Source: Lewinellaceae bacterium
Lineage (GTDB): Bacteria; Bacteroidota; Bacteroidia; Chitinophagales; Saprospiraceae
DNA length: 64,000 bases
Direction: 5' to 3'
Assembly (NCBI GenBank): GCA_016711435.1
Contig: JADJSY010000019.1
Span: 54,497 to 118,496 of the forward strand
Under the pieces are notes generated by a model. The model ran no database searches. It was not told where the DNA came from and was given only the letters and a program-made list of their open reading frames with translations. Positions 1-6,265 of this stretch are shown here, one piece after another (positions within the stretch are counted from its first letter, which is position 1; the number at the start of each line of letters is the position of its first letter). The position numbers were made by a program, and so were the translations under genes.

Positions 1-3000
1 CTTTTCCTGAATTTTGTGCTGGAAGACAAAACTGGTAAAATGCCCGCCGGCCACCCGGTCACCATGGAACTGACCGACCCGCGCGGCGCCCTCCAATACC
101 GCACGATTCAAACCAACGGCGTCAACGGCGTATATCCTTTCCATTGCAATACGCGCCTCGACGCGCCGACGGGCAACTGGATGGCCAAAGTGACGGTCGG
201 TGGCGCCACCTTCACCAAGCAGTTGAAAATCGAAACCGTGAAGCCCAACCGGCTGAAAATGGATTTGAATTTTGGAAAAAAAGAACTGAGCGCTTCGGAC
301 GAAAACCTGAAAGGAACGCTCAAGGTCAACTGGCTGCACGGCGCTACGGCGCAGGGGCTGAAAGCGAAAGTGGAAATGCAGGTGCGCTCGATTAAAACCG
401 AGTTCCCGAGTTATAAAACGTATGTTTTCGACGATCCAAGCCGTACATTTTACTCCGAACCGGAAGTGCTGTTCGACGCTGCATTGGATCAAAACGGCGT
501 AGCATCTGTTCCGCTCAAAGTAGGCAATGTGGAAAATGCGCCCGGCAAACTGATGGCCAATTTTAAAGTGCGGGCATTTGAAGCGGGCGGCGATTTCAGT
601 ACGGATAACTTTTCGCTCGACTTTTCTCCTTTCGACCGTTATGTGGGCGTATTTATGCCCACAGGCCGTTGGGGCGATAAAACCATCGATCAGCGCGGCG
701 GTACCGTCACTTTTGTAATGGTCGATAAAAACGGCAAGCCCTTGGCCAACCAGAAAATGACGGTGGCGCTGTTCCGCACCGACTGGCGCTGGTGGTGGGA
801 CGAAGATGCGGAATCGGGCGTGGCACAGTTCAACAGCAGCGAAATCAACAACGCGCTGGACCAGACAACGCTGACCACCGACAGCCGCGGACAAGCCACC
901 TGGAAAGTAAAACCGGACGATTGGGGACGTTTCCTGGTTCGTGTGATGGATGCGGACGGCGGACACGCTGCCGGCGACTTTTTCTGGTCGGGTTATCCGG
1001 AAGACCTCAACGACATCGCCAGCCGCAATGCCGCTGCGATGCTGCCATTTACCGCTGAAAAAGAAAAGTACAACGTCGGAGAAGAGGTGACCTTAAAGGT
1101 GCCCGCCAGTGAAAACGGCCGCATTCTGCTGACGCTCGAAAACGGAACCCGCGTGGCCAAACACCTGTGGTTTGACGCCAAAGCAGGTGATAACTTCCTG
1201 AAATTCAAGGCAGATGAAACGATGACGCCCACGGTGTACGCGCATGTCAGCCTGATTCAACCCCACGCGCAGACGAAAAACGACCTGCCGATCCGCATGT
1301 ATGGCGTAACGCCGGTCAACATCGAAAACCCGACGGCTAAACTTTCGGCGCAACTCGATATGCCCGACGTGTTGAAACCCGACGAGTATTTTAATGTCGC
1401 TTTGCGCGAAACCAGCGGCAAAGCCTGCACCTATACCCTCGCCATTGTGGATGAAGGTTTGCTCGACCTGACGCGTTTTAAAACGCCGAATCCTTTCGAG
1501 GCGTTTTATGCCCGCGAGGCGATGGGTGTCAAAACCTGGGATATTTACGACTACGTGCTCGGCGCTTACGGCGCGGAACTGGAACGTATTCTGGCGATCG
1601 GCGGTGACGGTATCAATCAAAAAGCCAAAAACGCCGCACAGATCAACCGTTTCAAACCTTGCGTGATTCACCTCGGCCCTTTCAAACTGGAAAAAGGCCA
1701 GGTAGCCAAACACCGCCTGAAAATTCAGAACTATGTCGGCTCGGTCCGGGTCATGGCGGTTCTGTCTGCGCCTTCCAGCAACGGCGGGCCGGGCGCTTAC
1801 GGCAATGCTGAAAAAACCTGCCCCGTCCGCAAACCGCTCATGATCCTGCCGACTCTGCCCCGCGTATTGGGTCCGGGTGAAACCCTGCGCCTGCCCGTCG
1901 ATGTATTTGTTATGGAAAAATCGGTACAAAACGCCAGTATCAGTGTGCGCGAAAAATCGGGCCTGGTATCGATTGGCGGTACAGGTCAGAATTCATTGAC
2001 ATTTGCAGAGCCTGGTCAAAAAATGACCTATTTCGATCTGAAAGTGGGTCAAAAAACGGGTGTTGCCAAATTCACGGTCACCGCACAGGGCGGCGGCGAA
2101 ACCGCCACGCAGGAAGTGGAACTCATGGTGCGCAACCCCAATCCGGTGGTCACCAACGTTTGGGAAGGCGCCATCGAAGCCGGACAGGAATGGTCTTCCG
2201 CTTTCGATCCTTCCAAATACTCGGATATCCGAACGGCTGTGATTGAAGTCAGCGCTTTGCCGCCCATCAATTTGAGCCGCCACCTGGATTACCTGATTCA
2301 ATACCCGCACGGTTGTGTGGAACAAACGACTTCCACCGTTTTCCCGCAGTTGTATGTCGACCTGCTGACGCCGCTTTCCCAGAAACAAAAAGACGACATC
2401 AGCAAATATGTGACGATTGCTATCGGGAAATTGCGCACGTTCCAGCATTCCAGCGGCGGTTTTGCGTATTGGAGAGGTGGCAATGACATCAATGCCTGGA
2501 GCAGCACGTATGTAGGTCACTTCCTGCTGGAAGCCAAAAACAAAGGCTACGCTATCCCGGATGGTGTGCTGGATCGCTGGATTCAAAACCAGTCGGCCTC
2601 GGCGCGCAGCTGGAACCCGGGTATCGCGGGCAACAACGATTACCACAGTTATCTTACCCAGGCCTACCGTTTGTATACGCTGGCACTGGCGGGCAAACCC
2701 GACCTGGCCGACATGAACCGCCTGCGCGAGGATAAAAATATGTGGGCGCAATCGGCAGGAATGCTGGCCGCCGCGTACGCACAGGCCGGCAAACCCGAAG
2801 CCGCCCGCGATATTTTAGCCCAGAAATGGAAAGAAAACTGGAATTATGAGTACTGCGGCGTCACGTATGGCTCCGATCTGCGCGACCGTTCCCTTCTGCT
2901 CGAAACCTATACGCTGGTAGGCGATACCGAACGGGCACAGGCACTTGCAGGCTACATCAGCACCGAAATGGGCAAGGAAAACGGCTGGTACTGGAATACG

Positions 3001-3696
3001 CAAAGTTTGGCCACGGGACTGCGCGCTTTGTCCAAATACGTCTCTAAAAATGTAGGCAGTGGCCCGTCTTATGCCTACCGCATCGGTGCGGGCGGCCAAA
3101 AAACGGGCGATGGCTCCAAACCTGTTTCCCTGGTTGATTTTACGGAAGATGCTATGGGAAGTGGTAAAGTAATGGTCAAAAACAATGGAGCGACCCGTTT
3201 GTACGCGCGTTTGGTCGTTGCGGCTGCGCCGGTCACGCCTTCCGCAACGCCTGTTGCCAGCAATATCGCGCTGAGTGTGCGTTACACCGATTTGAAAGGA
3301 CAAGTGATCGATGCCGCTCAAATCAAACAAGGCGTTGATTTTATCGCCGAAGTAACGGTGAAACGCAGTACCGCTTTCAGTTTCACGTTCGACGAACTGG
3401 CGCTGACACAAATCTTCCCCTCCGGCTGGGAAATCACCAATGCCCGCATGGACGGCGGCGTTTCCAACCTGACCAATAGTCCGCTGGACTACCAGGATGT
3501 GCGCGACGACCGGGTGATGACGTATTTCGACCTGCCCCGTAGCAGCGGTCAAAACAAGACGGACACCCGCGTGTACCGGATTCAACTGAACGCGGCCTAC
3601 GCCGGCAAGTATTACCTGCCTGCGGTGGCCTGCGAAGCGATGTATGATAACCGGATTCAGGCGACGGCGCCGGGGAAATGGGTGGAGGTGATTTGA
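1..3696 (+). CDS. Bacterial alpha-2-macroglobulin family protein (5' end outside window)
   Basis: The frame is open from base 1, so the N-terminus lies upstream; about 1230 C-terminal residues are visible. Known members are large periplasmic or surface proteins that trap proteases through an internal thioester. The visible part has Ig-like MG domains, a Trp-rich stretch near 790-800 (WRWWWDED), and the thioester motif CVEQ in PHGCVEQTTS near nt 2311-2340. An alpha-helical toroid with SGGFAYWRGG and YHSYLTQAYRLY follows, then a beta-sandwich receptor-like domain at the C-terminus. Cys and Gln of CxEQ are both kept, so covalent trapping is plausible. Bacterial homologues are often paired with a peptidoglycan glycosyltransferase PbpC; any partner would lie outside the window. 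No terminator is obvious after the stop. Confidence 0.92.
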   Translation, partial: LFLNFVLEDKTGKMPAGHPVTMELTDPRGALQYRTIQTNGVNGVYPFHCNTRLDAPTGNWMAKVTVGGATFTKQLKIETVKPNRLKMDLNFGKKELSASDENLKGTLKVNWLHGATAQGLKAKVEMQVRSIKTEFPSYKTYVFDDPSRTFYSEPEVLFDAALDQNGVASVPLKVGNVENAPGKLMANFKVRAFEAGGDFSTDNFSLDFSPFDRYVGVFMPTGRWGDKTIDQRGGTVTFVMVDKNGKPLANQKMTVALFRTDWRWWWDEDAESGVAQFNSSEINNALDQTTLTTDSRGQATWKVKPDDWGRFLVRVMDADGGHAAGDFFWSGYPEDLNDIASRNAAAMLPFTAEKEKYNVGEEVTLKVPASENGRILLTLENGTRVAKHLWFDAKAGDNFLKFKADETMTPTVYAHVSLIQPHAQTKNDLPIRMYGVTPVNIENPTAKLSAQLDMPDVLKPDEYFNVALRETSGKACTYTLAIVDEGLLDLTRFKTPNPFEAFYAREAMGVKTWDIYDYVLGAYGAELERILAIGGDGINQKAKNAAQINRFKPCVIHLGPFKLEKGQVAKHRLKIQNYVGSVRVMAVLSAPSSNGGPGAYGNAEKTCPVRKPLMILPTLPRVLGPGETLRLPVDVFVMEKSVQNASISVREKSGLVSIGGTGQNSLTFAEPGQKMTYFDLKVGQKTGVAKFTVTAQGGGETATQEVELMVRNPNPVVTNVWEGAIEAGQEWSSAFDPSKYSDIRTAVIEVSALPPINLSRHLDYLIQYPHGCVEQTTSTVFPQLYVDLLTPLSQKQKDDISKYVTIAIGKLRTFQHSSGGFAYWRGGNDINAWSSTYVGHFLLEAKNKGYAIPDGVLDRWIQNQSASARSWNPGIAGNNDYHSYLTQAYRLYTLALAGKPDLADMNRLREDKNMWAQSAGMLAAAYAQAGKPEAARDILAQKWKENWNYEYCGVTYGSDLRDRSLLLETYTLVGDTERAQALAGYISTEMGKENGWYWNTQSLATGLRALSKYVSKNVGSGPSYAYRIGAGGQKTGDGSKPVSLVDFTEDAMGSGKVMVKNNGATRLYARLVVAAAPVTPSATPVASNIALSVRYTDLKGQVIDAAQIKQGVDFIAEVTVKRSTAFSFTFDELALTQIFPSGWEITNARMDGGVSNLTNSPLDYQDVRDDRVMTYFDLPRSSGQNKTDTRVYRIQLNAAYAGKYYLPAVACEAMYDNRIQATAPGKWVEVI

Positions 3697-3725
3697 ACGT
3701 GAATCGTGAGTAGTGAATCGTGAGT

Positions 3726-3762
3726 GAGGTGACATCTGCGAGGTAGGAGCAGGTGTCATCTC
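3726..3762. repeat. 37-bp palindromic repeat, left copy
   Basis: This is an imperfect palindrome with 14-nt arms (GAGGTGACATCTGC / GCAGGTGTCATCTC) around a 9-nt loop. A second copy in inverted orientation lies at 5550-5586 and matches 32 of 37 positions. Together they bracket the small-gene block. The preceding bases (about 3697-3725) contain the direct word repeat GTGAATCGTGAGT. Confidence 0.75.
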
Positions 3763-3834
3763 ATCGCTTAGTTCCCGCACTTTTGGCTATGATTGGTGGT
3801 TGGAAGTGCGGGAAATAGTTCCACCTTGCTTGTT

Positions 3835-3891
3835 GTTCATATTTCTTTCAACTGACGCCAGCGCGCCGGTGGTTTTTTTTCAACACCAAGG
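3835..3891 (+). repeat. Direct repeat flanking accessory block, left copy
   Basis: The bases GTTCATATTTCTTTCAACTG continue into ACGCCAGCGC, and AACACCAAGG follows at the right end. The same two elements in the same order recur at 5454-5526 with a few substitutions and a different middle. As direct repeats bracketing 3.9-5.4 kb they resemble boundaries of an inserted or recombining unit. No integrase is present in the window. Confidence 0.6.
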
Positions 3892-3930
3892 AGCAACGTA
3901 ACATCACTTCTCAATTTTGGCATTACTGCC

Positions 3931-3938
3931 TATATTTG
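3931..3938 (+). promoter_or_regulatory. Probable Bacteroidota -7 box (TATATTTG)
   Basis: TATATTTG fits the Bacteroidota primary sigma -7 consensus TAnnTTTG and lies 21 bp upstream of the ATG at 3960. No good -33 TTG at the usual 19-21 bp spacing is visible. Confidence 0.5.
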
Positions 3939-3959
3939 TATCAATAAAACGATTTTGAT

Positions 3960-4528
3960 ATGACAACAGTGTTAAATGTGAGCCTGGACGACCTAAGTAG
4001 TCAGTTTATCAGCGATTTAAAACAAAAATTTGGCAAGACGACCGAGGTTGAAATCCGGCTTCAGGATAAATCACCTGCGGACGATTTATTCTCAGAAGAT
4101 GATTTTTGGCAAGTTATTGACAAGATTGACTGGTCTGAAAAAGACTCAGAAAACAAAATCAGCCCTGCCGTGAAGATGCTTGCTAAAAAGCCGGTGTCAA
4201 GCATTTACATTTTTGCCGATAGACTTTCGACGAAACTTTATCACTTGGATACGAGAGCGCATGCAACTGTGTATGCCGTCAATGAACCGGACAACTTCGT
4301 ATCCGCAGATGATTTTTTGTATGCTCGTTGCGCTGTGGTTGCAGAAGGAAAGAATATTATGAAAAGGTATTAAACGACCCATCTCAAATGCCGGATGACG
4401 TCGTTTTTGAGCCATTACTTTACCTGGCAGATGACGCATTTGAATTGAAAATGGGCATCCCATTCAACTATACGCCGACCCATAATTACGAAACGCAAAG
4501 CAATAAAGCAGGCTGGCAACTAGACTAA
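3960..4528 (+). pseudogene. DUF4240-like protein, frameshifted
   Basis: The first frame (3960-4373) encodes MTTVLNVSLDDL... with DDFWQVIDKIDW, the FW-x-lid pattern typical of DUF4240 proteins. At about 4352-4358 the frame breaks. The homologous continuation (EYYEKVLNDPSQMPDDVVFE...) runs in the next frame to 4528. Restoring one G in GAAAGAATAT to give GAAAGGAATAT rejoins the frames into one protein of about 189 residues. DUF4240 function is unknown; members often sit among toxin/immunity-type genes, as here beside a URI nuclease-like gene. It is either a true one-base deletion or a sequencing error. Base composition is AT-richer than the flanking core genes. Confidence 0.7.
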
Positions 4529-4534
4529 TAACCC

Positions 4535-4842
4535 ATGGCGCATAAAAATTCTGACGATAGTGACGAACTGCACCACCTCTATGAAATTGTGGACAAAGTT
4601 GATTATGACACGTTCAAATATGGGATTAGTTGTGGTCCAATAAGTAAAAAGATGGGATGTCAAAAAGGATGCGCGTGCAATTACGATTTGCAAACCTGAT
4701 AGACCATTGGGCAAGATTCTTTACGAGAATTCTTATCCATGATATTCCCGGAAGAAGAGAGGCGAAACGCATTGAGCGAGAGTACATTAAGGCATACAAA
4801 AACAAGAATGGAAATAGACCACGAGGTAATTTAACCGACTAA
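4535..4842 (+). pseudogene. GIY-YIG/URI nuclease-like (Tox-URI type) protein, frameshifted
   Basis: The frame from ATG 4535 encodes MAHKNSDDSDELHHLYEIVD...FKYGISCGPISKK and stops at 4699. The continuation KDGMSKRMRVQLRFANLIDH...DIPGRREAKRIEREYIKAY lies in another frame to 4842. Adding one A to the A5 run at 4646-4650 joins them into one protein of about 102 residues. The pattern LYEIVD, KYGIS-GP, a conserved R, then GRxEAxxIEREYIxAY and RPRGN matches URI (GIY-YIG-like) nuclease domains found at the C-termini of polymorphic toxins. Here the domain stands alone, without a delivery region. It starts six bases after the DUF4240 stop, so the two are probably co-transcribed. Confidence 0.65.
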
Positions 4843-4868
4843 AAATCAAATAAATAATAAGAAGGTAA

Positions 4869-5057
4869 CGCACAGTACTTCAAGTACAGGAGCTAGAAAT
4901 CAAAGTGAAAACACTTGAAGCCATGCAAGAACGCCAAAAAGCGTTTTGGAAATCTAGCATGGCAAGAGATAGAAGAAGCAAATGGCAATATTGGTTAACG
5001 ACTGTTGTTCCGTACCTAGCGCTTGCTTTAGGGTTATATAACGCATTTTTCAAATAG
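4869..5057 (+). pseudogene. C-terminal remnant of a coiled-coil/TM protein, paralogue of the next gene
   Basis: This open stretch lacks a convincing start. It encodes LQVQELEIKVKTLEAMQ, then KAFWKSS, and ends in a hydrophobic segment (VVPYLALALGLYNAFF). It aligns with residues from about 62 to the end of the product of 5070-5411 (LQIEDLETKLRVMNQ, LDFWKAQ, C-terminal TM). It therefore looks like the surviving 3' part of a duplicated gene whose 5' half was lost. Function is unknown. Confidence 0.6.
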
Positions 5058-5069
5058 TATTCAATTTGT

Positions 5070-5411
5070 ATGAAGCCTGAAATATATGTATCAGAAATAG
5101 CAAATCGGATTATTGAGAATGCTAGGGTCGATGGCCAGCAACTTCATTCTTGGATGAATGGTGAACAGCTTCAGAAGTCCGGTAAAAGTTATGGTGATTA
5201 CCTTGATGAAAAGAAGAAGAAAGCTGAGCGCGACGACAGGCATAAAGACCTACAGATAGAAGACCTTGAGACAAAGTTGAGGGTAATGAACCAAGCGCAA
5301 CTTGATTTTTGGAAAGCTCAAAAGCAAAAGAACGTTCAGACTACAGTTATTGCAATCATCAGCGCAGTCCTTTCGTTGATTTCGATGTTCAAGTCCTTTG
5401 GATTTCTATGA
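5070..5411 (+). CDS. Small coiled-coil protein with C-terminal membrane anchor
   Basis: 113 residues. The N-terminal half (MKPEIYVSEIANRIIENARV...) is soluble and polar. The middle, about 60-85, is charged and heptad-like (LQIEDLETKLRV). The last 25 residues form one transmembrane helix (TTVIAIISAVLSLISMF). This gives a C-terminally anchored small protein with its N-terminus probably cytoplasmic. I do not recognise a family. It is the intact member of a tandem pair and the last gene of the repeat-bracketed block, so an accessory role is plausible but unproven. Confidence 0.6.
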   Translation: MKPEIYVSEIANRIIENARVDGQQLHSWMNGEQLQKSGKSYGDYLDEKKKKAERDDRHKDLQIEDLETKLRVMNQAQLDFWKAQKQKNVQTTVIAIISAVLSLISMFKSFGFL

Positions 5412-5453
5412 AGGGATTTACAATTGACCTTTACGAATTCCGCCTTACTCGGT

Positions 5454-5526
5454 GTTCATGTTCCTTTCAACTAACGCCAACGCCGCTCCTTGGGCGGGAG
5501 CTGTTGGGGGAGTGAGAACACCAAGG
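5454..5526 (+). repeat. Direct repeat flanking accessory block, right copy
   Basis: Second copy of the element at 3835-3891: GTTCATGTTCCTTTCAACTA, then ACGCCAACGCC, then a GC-rich variable stretch and AACACCAAGG. It lies just after the last gene of the block, in the same orientation as the left copy. Confidence 0.6.
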
Positions 5527-5549
5527 CCTGAAAAATAATTTACCGTTTC

Positions 5550-5586
5550 GAGATGTCACCTGCTCGTGCCTCGCAGTTGACACCTC
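5550..5586. repeat. 37-bp palindromic repeat, right copy
   Basis: Inverted partner of 3726-3762. Its arms are GAGATGTCACCTGC and GCAGTTGACACCTC around a 9-nt loop, so it is itself palindromic. Confidence 0.75.
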
Positions 5587-5610
5587 TTCACTGGCGATGA
5601 GCCATTCAAA

Positions 5611-5644
5611 AAGCCTGACAATCAATTGATTATCAGGCTTTTTT
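5611..5644. terminator. Intrinsic terminator hairpin
   Basis: AAGCCTGA and TCAGGCTT form a stem, the centre AATCAATTGATT is itself palindromic, and six T residues run through the end on the + strand. An A-run on the other side could let it act in both directions. It separates the + accessory block from the minus gene ending at 5732. The remaining bases up to 5731 hold a pyrimidine word array (CTCACTTCTCACCTCTCGCC). Confidence 0.75.
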
Positions 5645-5731
5645 GTTATTTATGCGAATACTGGATTACTACGAACCAAAATCGCCAAAAGTGATGTTTC
5701 TCACTTCTCACCTCTCGCCTCTCACTTCTAT

Positions 5732-6142
5732 TCAGCGCTTCGGCCCTTCCGAATCGTACACAATCACTTTATCCCACAGATGGGAGCAATCAGCAATAAA
5801 CTTGAGGTGAATGGGATGCGTTTGATACACTTCCTCCTCTTCCTTGTTTTTAAAAAAGCACAACCAGGAAACAGCGTAACTGCTATCGATCACGCCGCGA
5901 CTGGTATCGGCGGGGGTGCCGATATGGCACATTTTGATCGTCGGAACGGCGCTCAATGCTTCCAGGCCTTCCATGAGTTTAGCGCGATCCGCTTCACTTT
6001 TCGGGTTTTTCAGCCAAAAATAGACGTGGTGGATAAACACGTTTTTTTTGCCTTTTTCCAGATCGACAGGAACAGGCAGGGCTACTGCGGCAGTGGCAAG
6101 CGAAGTGCTCGCCAGGAAAGAGCGGCGGGAGAGTTTTTTCAT
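5732..6142 (-). CDS. Dabb-family stress-response A/B barrel protein with Tat-type signal
   Basis: 136 residues. The N-terminus MKKLSRRSFLASTSLATAAVA has twin arginines followed by a hydrophobic stretch, a Tat-like export signal. The mature part starts near VFIHHVYFWLKNP and includes LMEGLEALSAVPTIKMCHIG and YAVSWLCFFKNKEEEEVYQ, then HPIHLKFI. This is the ferredoxin-like dimeric alpha-beta barrel of the Dabb family. Such proteins are often dimers of unclear function; export to the periplasm is unusual in the wider family but common for Bacteroidota members. It is transcribed alone, with a word-palindrome upstream. Confidence 0.88.
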   Translation of the reverse strand: MKKLSRRSFLASTSLATAAVALPVPVDLEKGKKNVFIHHVYFWLKNPKSEADRAKLMEGLEALSAVPTIKMCHIGTPADTSRGVIDSSYAVSWLCFFKNKEEEEVYQTHPIHLKFIADCSHLWDKVIVYDSEGPKR

Positions 6143-6156
6143 TGTTATTGTAAGAA

Positions 6157-6265
6157 GTTGAGAATGTTGAATGGTTGAGAATGTTGAGGGGTTGAGAATG
6201 TTGAGAGGCTTTGGGTGGAAACCCTCAACCGCTCAACATTCTCAACCCCTCAACATTCTCAACCA
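6157..6265. repeat. Dyad-symmetric word array (GTTGAGAATGTTGAGG)
   Basis: The left half repeats GTTGAGAATGTTGA with small variations about three times. The right half carries the complementary CTCAACATTCTCAACCCC words. The two halves can fold into one long hairpin around CTTTGGGTGGAAACC. It fills the whole spacer between two minus-strand genes. Confidence 0.85.

Noticed and set aside
1093..2751. Minus-strand open frames inside the alpha-2-macroglobulin gene
   Set aside because: They overlap a well-supported + strand gene and show no family-like motifs.
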